Shown here piece by piece: positions 1 through 7,700 of a stretch of DNA of 64,000 nucleotides. Location: positions 73,102 through 137,101 of the forward strand of contig NZ_BBYM01000006.1 of assembly GCF_001570405.1 (NCBI RefSeq), read 5' to 3'. The notes beneath the pieces were generated by a model. The model was given only the letters and a program-made list of their open reading frames with translations, had not been told where the DNA came from and searched no databases. A program made the translations under genes and the position numbers. The stretch's first letter is position 1. The number at the start of each line of letters is the position of its first letter. This stretch comes from Microtetraspora niveoalba. GTDB lineage: Bacteria; Actinomycetota; Actinomycetes; Streptosporangiales; Streptosporangiaceae.

Positions 1-164
1 GGCGGGCACCCCGGAGGCGGTGTGGTCGGGATGATTTCGCCTGAACGGCAGGTCGCCGCCGGGTGCCGGGATGGGGGCGCGGTGGCCGGTCATCGTGTCG
101 CCGGAGCGTTCCTGTCAACGGGAACGGCGCCCGTCCTCGGCGGTACGACGAAACGCGGCGCCGT

Positions 165-197
165 GGAATGTGAGGCGAGGCGCCGGCCTCACATTCC
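165..197. repeat. 12-bp perfect inverted repeat upstream of the sigma factor gene
   Basis: The arms GGAATGTGAGGC (165-176) and GCCTCACATTCC (186-197) are perfect reverse complements around a 9-nt spacer. The hairpin ends 59 bp before the sigma factor start. No T-run follows, so it may be an operator, a leader structure, or an actinobacterial terminator for a gene left of the window. Nothing else coding is supportable in 1-256. Confidence 0.6.
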
Positions 198-256
198 GCC
201 GGGCTGTCTCGTCGATCCGGTGACAGCGGACGCGGCAAAGGAAGATCGGGGGCACC

Positions 257-1189
257 ATGACCACCCCATCCGAGACGGGAGACGGCCGGCTCGACCCGGG
301 CCTGAGCGTGATCGTGAGCGAGCGGCGTCAACTGATCAACCTCGCCTACCGGCTCCTCGGCTCGCTGGCCGAGGCCGAGGACGTCGTCCAGGAGACGTAC
401 ACGCGCTGGTACGCGTTGTCGCGGCGGCAGCAGGAGGCCGTCGAGTCTCCCGCCGCCTGGCTGACGACGGTCGCCAGTCGCGTCTGCCTGGACCTGCTCG
501 GCTCGGCGCGGGCCCGGCGGGAGCACTATGTGGGGGAGTGGATTCCCGAGCCGCTCCCCGATCGCGGGGAGTGGACGAGCGGGGGGCCGGGTGAGATCAC
601 GGCCGACCCGGCCGACCGGATCACGCTCGACGAGTCGATCTCCATGGCCTTCCTGGTCGTGCTGGAGTCGATGACCCCGGCCGAGCGGGTCGCGTTCGTC
701 CTGCACGACGTCTTCCGCTACTCCTTCGCCGAAGTGGCGGAGATCGTCGGCCGTACGCCGGCGGCCTGCCGCCAGCTCGCCTCCTCGGCCCGCCGGCGTA
801 CGCGCGCGTCACAGGCCGCCGCGGCTCCGGCGGCTCGGCAGGCCGGCGTCGTCAGGGATTTCAAGCGGGCCTGGGAAGCCAAGGACATCCACGCCCTCAT
901 CGGCCTGCTCGCCCCCGACGCCAGGGGGACCGCCGACGGCGGCGGCCTGGTCAGCGCCCTGCTCCACCCGATCGAAGGCGGCGAGCAGATCGCGCGCTAC
1001 CTGGTCGGGCTGGCCGACCTGGCCCCCGGCCTGGTGATCCTGGAGCGTACGGTCAACGGCCGACCCGGCCTGATGGCCGAGCACGACGGGGTCACCGTGT
1101 TGGTGATGGCGTTCGACGTCGCAGGCGACCGGATCAAGCACCTCTGGGCCGTGCGCAACCCCGACAAGCTCCGGCTGTGGGCGGGCTGA
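257..1189 (+). CDS. sigJ: SigJ-type (ECF41) RNA polymerase sigma factor
   Basis: 310-residue ECF sigma factor that would direct RNA polymerase to a small regulon. Region 2 lies at about residues 26-52 (LINLAYRLLGS, EDVVQETYTRWY) and region 4 at about 140-185 (MTPAERVAFVLHDVF, AEIVGRTPAACRQLASSARRR). Residues about 200-310 form the SnoaL-like C-terminal extension typical of ECF41, including a DGGG...P-IEGGEQIARYL segment and the hallmark NPDKL near the end. In ECF41 members this extension controls activity in place of a classical anti-sigma factor. The family partner gene (a carboxymuconolactone decarboxylase, oxidoreductase or epimerase) is not visible downstream and could lie left of the window. 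The ATG at 257 follows GGGGG. Confidence 0.9.
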   Translation: MTTPSETGDGRLDPGLSVIVSERRQLINLAYRLLGSLAEAEDVVQETYTRWYALSRRQQEAVESPAAWLTTVASRVCLDLLGSARARREHYVGEWIPEPLPDRGEWTSGGPGEITADPADRITLDESISMAFLVVLESMTPAERVAFVLHDVFRYSFAEVAEIVGRTPAACRQLASSARRRTRASQAAAAPAARQAGVVRDFKRAWEAKDIHALIGLLAPDARGTADGGGLVSALLHPIEGGEQIARYLVGLADLAPGLVILERTVNGRPGLMAEHDGVTVLVMAFDVAGDRIKHLWAVRNPDKLRLWAG

Positions 1190-1281
1190 CACCGCTCCGC
1201 CGGGAGGGCCGATGCCCGTGCCGTCGGACCGGTCGTCGGCGGACCGGCGAGAACGGTTCGCCGGAAGGGCGGGGGCGAGGT

Positions 1282-3435
1282 TCAGGGCAGGCGCAGCCGC
1301 CTCCTCCTGGTCACCGCGCGCAGATCCGCCTCGATCCGGGCCGCGGTCTCGGTGAGCGGGGGCAGCAGTGCCGCGAGCGTCTCCTCGACGGGGCCGCGCG
1401 CCGCGTGGGTCGCCACGTTGAGCGCGGCCACGACCTGGCCGGTGCCGTCCCTGACCGGTACGGCGAGTGAGCGCAGGCCCGCCTCCAACTCCTCGTCGAC
1501 GAACGCGTGACCCCGCTCCGCCACGCCGTCGACGATCCGCGCCAGCTCCGCCGGGTCGGTGACGGTCCGCGCGGTGATGGGACGCCGCGCCGTGCCGGCC
1601 AGCAGCGCCGCGCGCTCGGCGTGCGGGAGGCCGGCGAGCAGCACCCGCCCCATCGAGGTCGCGTACGCGGGGAAGCGGGTGCCGAGGGTGATGTCCACGC
1701 TCATGATCCGGTAGGTCGGCACCCGGGCGACGTAGCGGATGTCGTCGCCGTCGAGCACCGCCATGGACGCCGACTCGTGCGTGCGCCGGACCAGGTCGGC
1801 CATGTGCGGCTGGACGATCTCGGCGAAGCCGAGCGACGACAGGTGCGCGTACCCGAGTTCGAGCACGCGGGGCAGCAGCCGGAAGTCGCGTCCGGAGCGC
1901 TCGACGTAGCCCAGGTGCTCCAGGGTGAGCAGGGCGCGCCGCGCGGTCGCCCTGGCCAGGCCGGTGCTCTCGGCGACCGCCGACAACGAGCGTGTGCCGT
2001 CGAGGGCGCAGAGCACTGTGAGTCCTCTGGCCAGCGACTGCAGGAACTCCGGCCCCAGCTCGCGCTTGGCGGCCCGCGCCGGGTCCGAGCCGACCCCGGC
2101 CACCTCCGGCACGGCTCCCGCACCCCGGACGGCCACCGTTCCCGGGCCGCCGGCCACCGCTCCCGGGCCGGCGGCTTCCGCGCCCGGCACGGCTCCCGCA
2201 CCGGGACCGCCGGCTTCCGCTCCCGGACCGCCGGCCGCCGTGGCTGAACCGCCGGGGCTGGTGTCCGGACTGCCGAGGGCCGTGCCGGAGCTCCCGGCCG
2301 CTGTGCCGGAGTCGCCGGGGCTTGTGCGCGGGCTTCCTGGGGGCGTGTCCGGGCTGCCGAGGGCCGTGCCGGAGCTCCCGGTTGCCCTGCCCGAACCGGC
2401 GGGAGCGGCGGGGCGGCCGGTGAGGGCGCGGGCCAGGGCCTCCTCCATGGCGCTGGTCTCCTCGCGGAGCCGGGGGAGCGTCGCCTCGGCGAGCGAGGTG
2501 ATCGTGTGCCTGCTGGTATGGCTCACCACGCTGACCGCGCAGGCCGTACGTCCCGACGGTCCGCGCACGGGTACGGCGACCGCGATCAGGCCCGGCTCGA
2601 TGAGCTGGTCGTCGGCCGCCCAGCCGTCGGCGGCGGCGCGGGCGACGCGCCGGTCGAAATCCTCCGTGTCGAACCCCGCTATGCCGGACTCCTCCGCGTC
2701 GAGCCCGTTCGTGTCCGTCCCCTGCGTGTCGAGCCCCTTCGCGTCGAATCCCTGCACGTCGGATCCCTGCGCGTCGAATCCCCTTATGCCGGACTTCTCC
2801 CTGCTGGACGTCTCCGTGCTGGACGTCTCCGTGCTGGATTTCTCCGTACCGAATTTCTCCGTGCCGGGCGGGTTTCCGCCCGACGCGTCGGATCCCACCG
2901 GGCGGGCGGACGGGCGCGGGGGCACGGCCGGGAAGAGCTCGGCGAGCCGCTCCGGGGACGCGCCCCGCGCGAGCCATGCCGCCCGCGTGCCCTCGTCCCA
3001 CTCGGCGGCGAAGAGCGCGCCCGGTGCGCACCGCTCCGCGGGCAGCAGGTCGCCGATGCGGAAGGCCGGAGACATGGTGCGGCGGCGGGTGATCTGGGTG
3101 ACGAACCGGACACCGTCGCCGTCGGGCACCGCGATGGAGACGGACTCGTCGAACTCGTCCGCCAGCCGCTCGGCGACCTGTCCGAGCGCGTCGGGCACGC
3201 CGCAGCCGGTGAGGTAGGCGTTGCCCGGCTCCATCAGCGGCGGGGCCAGCTCGACCTCCCGGTCCACCTCGCGCAGGTGACCGAGGTGGACGAGTGTGGC
3301 GACCACGCGGTCCACGGTCGAGCGGGCGAGGCCGGTGGCCCGGGCCAGCTCGCTCGGGCGCATCCGGTGCCTCCCGGGCGCCGACATCACGCGCAGCACG
3401 GTCAGCCCTCTTTCGAGCGGCCCGACGACATCCAT
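1282..3435 (-). CDS. Double IclR-family transcriptional regulator, probable regulator of the pca operon
   Basis: 717 residues made of two IclR proteins in tandem. The first has an HTH at about residues 5-60 (GLTVLRVMSAPG, LARATGLARSTVDRVVATLVHLG) and an effector domain to about 340, interrupted at about 180-255 by low-complexity sequence encoded by a 15-bp tandem repeat. A Gly/Ala/Pro/Ser-rich linker (about 345-455) leads to a second, PcaR/PcaU-like unit: HTH at about 465-515 (LARGLTVLCALDG, STGLARATARRALLTLEHLGYVERSG), effector to about 710 with MGRVLLAGL and FVDEELEAGLRSLAVPV. Usual IclR proteins are about 250-280 aa. It is divergent from pcaI, and PcaR/PcaU relatives respond to 3-oxoadipate or protocatechuate, so local control of pca is likely. 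The ATG at 3435 is chosen because the IclR homology starts at once and a promoter-like TTGACT-N16-TACGAA ends just upstream. Confidence 0.82.
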   Translation of the reverse strand: MDVVGPLERGLTVLRVMSAPGRHRMRPSELARATGLARSTVDRVVATLVHLGHLREVDREVELAPPLMEPGNAYLTGCGVPDALGQVAERLADEFDESVSIAVPDGDGVRFVTQITRRRTMSPAFRIGDLLPAERCAPGALFAAEWDEGTRAAWLARGASPERLAELFPAVPPRPSARPVGSDASGGNPPGTEKFGTEKSSTETSSTETSSREKSGIRGFDAQGSDVQGFDAKGLDTQGTDTNGLDAEESGIAGFDTEDFDRRVARAAADGWAADDQLIEPGLIAVAVPVRGPSGRTACAVSVVSHTSRHTITSLAEATLPRLREETSAMEEALARALTGRPAAPAGSGRATGSSGTALGSPDTPPGSPRTSPGDSGTAAGSSGTALGSPDTSPGGSATAAGGPGAEAGGPGAGAVPGAEAAGPGAVAGGPGTVAVRGAGAVPEVAGVGSDPARAAKRELGPEFLQSLARGLTVLCALDGTRSLSAVAESTGLARATARRALLTLEHLGYVERSGRDFRLLPRVLELGYAHLSSLGFAEIVQPHMADLVRRTHESASMAVLDGDDIRYVARVPTYRIMSVDITLGTRFPAYATSMGRVLLAGLPHAERAALLAGTARRPITARTVTDPAELARIVDGVAERGHAFVDEELEAGLRSLAVPVRDGTGQVVAALNVATHAARGPVEETLAALLPPLTETAARIEADLRAVTRRRRLRLP
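2668..2867. repeat. Degenerate 15-bp tandem repeat inside the IclR gene
   Basis: About 13 units in a 15-bp register (GTCGAATCCCT-like, at 2668, 2683, 2698, 2713, 2728 and onward, drifting to CTGGACGTCTCCGTG units). On the minus strand they encode five-residue repeats of the GFDAQ / GSDVQ / GFDAK / GLDTQ / STETS kind inside the first IclR effector domain. Because 15 is a multiple of 3, copy-number change would not shift the frame. Confidence 0.8.
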
Positions 3436-3520
3436 TTGACATCCGTTCGTAGGCGGGAGGAAACTCCAGTCAAGCTGAATTATGAACGAAAGTTCACTGG
3501 ACGAACAACTCTGAGGAGCG
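3436..3520. promoter_or_regulatory. Divergent promoter/operator region between the IclR regulator and pcaI
   Basis: 85-bp AT-enriched gap. It contains the inverted repeat TGAAC-GAAA-GTTCA (3483-3496) and a second dispersed pair, GTTCGT (3445-3450) and ACGAAC (3501-3506); all are GAAC-type half sites, as expected for an IclR operator. A minus-strand promoter-like TTGACT (3468-3473) with TACGAA (3446-3451) 16 bp away would start the regulator mRNA almost at its ATG and overlaps one half site, which suggests autoregulation. GAGGAG at 3511-3516 is the pcaI ribosome site. Confidence 0.55.
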
Positions 3521-4330
3521 ATGGCAGAGATCCGGAGTCTGCGTGACGCCGTGGCCGAGCTCATCCACGACGGCGACACGGTCGCCATGGAGGGCTTCAC
3601 CCATCTGATCCCGTTCGCGGCCGCGCACGAGATCATCCGCCAGGGCATCACGGACCTGACCCTCGTCCGCATGACCCCCGACGTGATCTACGACCAGCTC
3701 ATCGGCATGGGCGTCGCGCGCCGCCTGGTCTTCTCCTGGGGCGGCAACCCCGGAGTGGGCTCGTTGCACCGGTTCCGCGACGCGGTCGAGAACGGCTGGC
3801 CGCGCCCGCTGGAGCTCGACGAGCACAGCCACGCCGGCATGGCCAACCGGTACGTCGCCGGCGCGTCCCGGCTGCCGTTCGCGGTGCTCCGGGGCTACCG
3901 GGGCAGCGACCTGCCGGAGCGGTCCTCCACCATCGCCACCGTCACCTGCCCGTTCACGGGCGAGGAGCTGGCCGCCGTGGCCGCGGTGAACCCCGACGTC
4001 ACGGTCATCCACGCCCAGCGGGCCGACCGCGAGGGCAACGTCCAGCTCTGGGGCCTCGTCGGCGTACAGAAGGAGGCCGCGCTCGCCGCCGACCGGGTCC
4101 TCGTCACCGTGGAGGAGATCGTCGAGAAGCTGGAACCGACGCCGGACGCCGTGGTCCTGCCGAGCTGGGCGGTGACCGCCGTGGCCCACGTGCCGGACGG
4201 CGCCCATCCGTCGTACGCCGCGGGCTACTCGGTCCGCGACAACGAGTTCTACCAGGCGTGGGACCCCATCTCCCGGGACCGCGAGGCGTTCCTGGCCTGG
4301 ATGCGCGAGCACGTGCTGGAGGCATCGTGA
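3521..4330 (+). CDS. pcaI: 3-oxoadipate CoA-transferase subunit A
   Basis: 269-residue alpha subunit of the CoA-transferase that activates 3-oxoadipate with succinyl-CoA, the penultimate step of the beta-ketoadipate pathway. The family I fold is seen in the N-terminal DAVAELIHDGDTVAMEGFTH, the Gly-rich FSWGGNPGVGS and the central NPDVTVIHAQRADREGN. The ATG follows GAGGAG by 4 bp. The stop codon overlaps the GTG start of the next subunit (GTGA), so the two halves are translationally coupled. First gene of the eight-gene operon. Confidence 0.88.
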   Translation: MAEIRSLRDAVAELIHDGDTVAMEGFTHLIPFAAAHEIIRQGITDLTLVRMTPDVIYDQLIGMGVARRLVFSWGGNPGVGSLHRFRDAVENGWPRPLELDEHSHAGMANRYVAGASRLPFAVLRGYRGSDLPERSSTIATVTCPFTGEELAAVAAVNPDVTVIHAQRADREGNVQLWGLVGVQKEAALAADRVLVTVEEIVEKLEPTPDAVVLPSWAVTAVAHVPDGAHPSYAAGYSVRDNEFYQAWDPISRDREAFLAWMREHVLEAS

Positions 4331-5151
4331 ACGACACGACGAACGCCGCGCCCGGCGGCGCCGGGAGCGACGTCGCGAACGGCGCGGCGCGGGACTGGAC
4401 CCCCGACGAGCTGATGACCGTCAACGCGGCGCGGGCCCTCCAGGGCTCGCGGACCTGCTTCGTCGGCATCGGCCTCCCCAGCGCCGCGGCCAACCTGGCC
4501 CGTCGCACATCCCAGCCCGACCTCGTGCTCATCTACGAGTCCGGCACGCTCGGATCCAAGCCCACTCGGCTGCCGCTGTCGATCGGCGACGGCGAGCTGG
4601 CCGACACCGCCGACGCGGTGGTGTCCGTGCCCGAGATCTTCAACTACTGGCTGCAGGCCGGGCGGATCGACGTCGGCTTCCTCGGCGCCGCCCAGGTGGA
4701 CCGGTACGCCAACATCAACACGACCGTCATCGACCGGGGCCCCGACCGGCCCGAGGGCAGGCTGCCCGGCGCGGGCGGCGCCCCCGAGATCGCGGCGAGC
4801 TGCCGCAAGGTGCTCATGGTGCTGCGCCACTCGCGGCGCAACTTCGTCGAGAAGCTCGACTTCGTCACCACCGTCGGGCACGGCTCCGGCCCCGGCGACC
4901 GGGCGAGGCTCGGGCTGCTCGGCCAGGGCCCGGTGGCCGTCATCACCGACCTCGGCGTGCTCCGTCCCGACCCCGAGACGGCCGAGCTCGTCCTCACCGA
5001 GATCCACCCCGGCGTCGCGGTCGACCAGGTGGTCGAGGCGACCGGCTGGAAGCTGCGCGTCGCCGACGCCGTCGGCGTCACCGAACCCCCCACCCAGGCC
5101 GAGCTGGCCGCGCTCCGCGCGCTCAAATCCGGAGGTGACCCCCGTGCGTGA
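4327..5151 (+). CDS. pcaJ: 3-oxoadipate CoA-transferase subunit B
   Basis: 274-residue beta subunit carrying the catalytic glutamate in IYESGTLG (the E-S/N-G motif of family I CoA-transferases). Other conserved pieces are GIGLPSAAANLARR, VDVGFLGAAQVD-like (seen as IDVGFLGAAQVDRYANIN) and VITDLGVLRPD. The start is the GTG at 4327, overlapping the pcaI stop by 4 bp; an in-frame ATG at 4258 lies inside pcaI and is rejected. The protein has a Gly/Ala-rich N-terminal stretch of about 25 residues before the fold. Its 3' end overlaps pcaF by 8 bp. Confidence 0.87.
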   Translation: MNDTTNAAPGGAGSDVANGAARDWTPDELMTVNAARALQGSRTCFVGIGLPSAAANLARRTSQPDLVLIYESGTLGSKPTRLPLSIGDGELADTADAVVSVPEIFNYWLQAGRIDVGFLGAAQVDRYANINTTVIDRGPDRPEGRLPGAGGAPEIAASCRKVLMVLRHSRRNFVEKLDFVTTVGHGSGPGDRARLGLLGQGPVAVITDLGVLRPDPETAELVLTEIHPGVAVDQVVEATGWKLRVADAVGVTEPPTQAELAALRALKSGGDPRA

Positions 5152-6316
5152 CGTCTACATCGTCGACGCCGTCCGCACTCCCGTCGGCAGGTACGGCGGA
5201 GCGTTGTCCGGCGTCCGGCCGGACGACCTGGCCGCCCACGTGATGCGCGCGCTCGCCGACCGCAGCCCCGCGCTCGACCTGTCGCGCGTGGACGACGTGG
5301 TCTTCGGCAACGCCAACGGCGCGGGCGAGGAGAACCGGAACGTCGCGCGGATGGCCGCTCTGCTCGCCGGGTTCCCGGTCACCGTCCCCGGCGCCACCGT
5401 GAACCGGCTCTGCGGCTCCGGGATGGAGGCCGTGATCCAGGCGTATCGCGCCATCGCCGTCGGCGACGCGTCCGTGGTGGTCGCGGGCGGCGTCGAGTCG
5501 ATGAGCCGCGCCCCCTGGGTGGTGCCCAAGCCCGAGCGGGCGTTCCCCACAGGGCACCAGCAGATGGTGTCCACCACGCTCGGCTGGCGGCTGGTCAACC
5601 CGCGCATGCCGGAGGAGTGGACCATCGCGCTGGGCGAGAGCGCCGAGCTGCTCGCCGACCGGTACGGCGTGACCCGCGAGGCGCAGGACGCGTTCGCGCT
5701 GGCCAGCCACGAGAAGGCGGCCCGCGCCTGGAAGGACGGCGCGTACGCCGCGGAGGTCGTCCCGCTGGACGACCTCGCCCGCGACGAGGGCATCCGCGAG
5801 GACAGCTCGCTGGAGGCCCTGGGCAGGCTGAAGCCCGCGTTCAGGAAGGGCGGCACGGTCACCGCGGGCAACTCCTCCCCGCTGAACGACGGCGCCGCCG
5901 CGCTGCTGCTCACCGACGAGGACGGGCTGGCCGCGACCGGACGCGAGCCGCTCGCGCGCATCCGGGCCTCCGCGGTCACCGCGATCGAGCCGCAGTACTT
6001 CGGCATCGGCCCGGTCGAGGCGGTGAACCGGGCGCTCCGGCGGGCCTCGCGGACCTTCGCCGACCTGCTGACCTTCGAGCTGAACGAGGCGTTCGCCGCG
6101 CAGGCGCTGTCCTGCCTCGGTCAGTGGCCCGACCTCGATCCGGCCGTCGTCAACCCGCGCGGCGGCGCGATCGCGATCGGCCACCCGCTGGGCGCGTCGG
6201 GCGCCCGCATCACGGGCGCGGTCGCCCACCAGCTCGCGGCGGCCGGGTCCGGCACCGGCGTCGCCGCGCTCTGCATCGGCGTGGGCCAGGGCCTCGCCGT
6301 CGTCCTGGAACGCTGA
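5144..6316 (+). CDS. pcaF: 3-oxoadipyl-CoA thiolase
   Basis: 390-residue thiolase that cleaves 3-oxoadipyl-CoA to succinyl-CoA and acetyl-CoA, ending the pathway. The acyl-accepting cysteine is in NRLCGSGMEAV (Cys90), the histidine in GHPLGASGARITG (about 347) and the second cysteine in ALCIGVGQG (about 377); NEAFAAQ is also present. The GTG at 5144 is chosen because GGAGGTG at 5131-5137 sits about 7 bp upstream; a GTG at 5135 would lie in that ribosome site. A general acetyl-CoA acetyltransferase is the alternative, but the operon context decides. Confidence 0.9.
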   Translation: MRDVYIVDAVRTPVGRYGGALSGVRPDDLAAHVMRALADRSPALDLSRVDDVVFGNANGAGEENRNVARMAALLAGFPVTVPGATVNRLCGSGMEAVIQAYRAIAVGDASVVVAGGVESMSRAPWVVPKPERAFPTGHQQMVSTTLGWRLVNPRMPEEWTIALGESAELLADRYGVTREAQDAFALASHEKAARAWKDGAYAAEVVPLDDLARDEGIREDSSLEALGRLKPAFRKGGTVTAGNSSPLNDGAAALLLTDEDGLAATGREPLARIRASAVTAIEPQYFGIGPVEAVNRALRRASRTFADLLTFELNEAFAAQALSCLGQWPDLDPAVVNPRGGAIAIGHPLGASGARITGAVAHQLAAAGSGTGVAALCIGVGQGLAVVLER

Positions 6317-6357
6317 CCCGCGCAGGGACCGAGCCCAATGACAGCGAGGAGGCAGGC

Positions 6358-7137
6358 ATGAGCACCACACCCCCGGCCCCGGAACCCCAGGCCGTCATCG
6401 ACGCCGAGATGGCGGAGATCCGGGCGGAGGCCGAGAAGGCCCGCGCGGACGGCGGCCCGGAGGAGCTCCAGCCCCGGCGCGACTACCCGCCCTACCGCAG
6501 CTCCCTGCTGCGCCACCCGAAGCGGCCGCTGGTCGCCGCGCCGGAGGCGTTCACCGAGCTGCGCGGGCCGGTGTTCGGGGTCACCGACGTGACGGACCTC
6601 GACGGCGACCTCACCCGTCAGCACCACGGCGAACCGCTGGGCGAGCGGATCGTCGTGACCGGCCGGGTCCTCGACCGGGAGGGCCGCCCGGTCCGCGGCC
6701 AGCTCGTGGAGATCTGGCAGGCCAACGCGGCGGGCCGGTACGCGCACAAGCGCGACCAGCACCCGGCGCCGCTCGACCCCAACTTCACCGGCACCGGCCG
6801 CTGCCTCACGGACGACGAGGGCCGCTACACCTTCACCAGCATCAAGCCGGGGGCCTATCCCTGGCGCAACCACCTGAACGCCTGGCGTCCGGCGCACATC
6901 CACTTCTCGCTGTTCGGCACCGCCTTCACCCAGCGGCTCGTCACCCAGATGTACTTCCCGAACGATCCGCTGTTCCCGTACGACCCGATCTTCAACTCGA
7001 TCACCGACGAGCGGGCGCGGCAGCGCCTGATCGCCACGTACGACCATGACCTGTCCAGCCCCGAATGGTCGCTCGGCTACCGTTGGGACATCGTCCTCGA
7101 CGGGCCGTCCGCGACCTGGATGGAGGAAGGCCGATGA
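6358..7137 (+). CDS. pcaH: Protocatechuate 3,4-dioxygenase beta subunit
   Basis: 259-residue iron-bearing subunit of the intradiol ring-cleaving dioxygenase, which converts protocatechuate to 3-carboxy-cis,cis-muconate. All four Fe(III) ligands are visible: Tyr128 (AAGRYAHKRD), Tyr167 (PGAYPWRN), His180 and His182 (RPAHIHFSLFG), with the conserved Arg177. The N-terminal 80 residues are the family's extended arm (RRDYPPYRSSLLRHP). The ATG follows GAGGAGG. The stop overlaps the pcaG start (ATGA). Confidence 0.95.
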   Translation: MSTTPPAPEPQAVIDAEMAEIRAEAEKARADGGPEELQPRRDYPPYRSSLLRHPKRPLVAAPEAFTELRGPVFGVTDVTDLDGDLTRQHHGEPLGERIVVTGRVLDREGRPVRGQLVEIWQANAAGRYAHKRDQHPAPLDPNFTGTGRCLTDDEGRYTFTSIKPGAYPWRNHLNAWRPAHIHFSLFGTAFTQRLVTQMYFPNDPLFPYDPIFNSITDERARQRLIATYDHDLSSPEWSLGYRWDIVLDGPSATWMEEGR

Positions 7138-7700
7138 GAGAGCCCACACCGTCCCAGACCGTCGGCCCCTTCTTCGGCTACGCGCTGCCGTTCGCGGACG
7201 GGGGCGACCTCGTCCCGCCCGGCCATCCGGGGGCGATCACCATGCACGGCGTGGTCCACGACGGCGCGGGGCGGCCGATCCCCGACGCGCTGCTGGAGTT
7301 CTGGCAGGCCGACCCGGCCGGGGGGCTCGACGGCGCTCCCGACTCCATGCGCCGCGACCCCGTCACCGGCACGTTCGCCGGCCGTTCCGGGGTCGGTTTC
7401 ACCGGGTTCGGCCGGGTCGCGACCGACGCCGACGGCCACTGGACGCTCCGCACACTGCCGCCCGGCCCGGCCGCTCCCGGCGCCCTGCCGTACATCTCGG
7501 TGTGCGTGTTCGCGCGGGGGCTGCTCCACCACCTGTACACGCGCGTCTACCTGGAGGACGGGCCGGGCGACCCGCTGCTCGACTCCCTCGACGCCGACCG
7601 CCGCGCCACGTTGATCGCCCGGCCGGAGCCGCACGCGACCTACCGGTTCGACGTCCACCTCCAGGGAAGCGAGGAGACGGTCTTCCTTGAGTTCGGCTGA
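7134..7700 (+). CDS. pcaG: Protocatechuate 3,4-dioxygenase alpha subunit
   Basis: 188-residue non-iron partner of PcaH. It starts with the family's PTPSQTVGPFFGYAL and contains the shared beta-barrel elements (LLEFWQADPAGG, GRVATDADGHWTL, ISVCVFARGLLHHLYTRVYL) but not the Tyr/Tyr/His/His iron set, as expected for the alpha chain. The ATG overlaps the pcaH stop by 4 bp, which suits equimolar assembly of the two chains. Its end overlaps pcaB by 14 bp. Confidence 0.94.
   Translation: MREPTPSQTVGPFFGYALPFADGGDLVPPGHPGAITMHGVVHDGAGRPIPDALLEFWQADPAGGLDGAPDSMRRDPVTGTFAGRSGVGFTGFGRVATDADGHWTLRTLPPGPAAPGALPYISVCVFARGLLHHLYTRVYLEDGPGDPLLDSLDADRRATLIARPEPHATYRFDVHLQGSEETVFLEFG

Noticed and set aside
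113-135. ECF41-type autoregulated promoter (TGTCAAC followed by CGTC) before the sigma factor gene
   Set aside because: The spacing between the two boxes is 12 bp instead of about 16, so it does not fit the described ECF41 promoter well enough to annotate.
809-3442. An 877-codon minus-strand frame overlapping the IclR gene
   Set aside because: It is the neighbouring frame of the IclR gene, Arg/Gly-rich, and runs into the sigma factor gene; the IclR frame carries two clear HTH domains.
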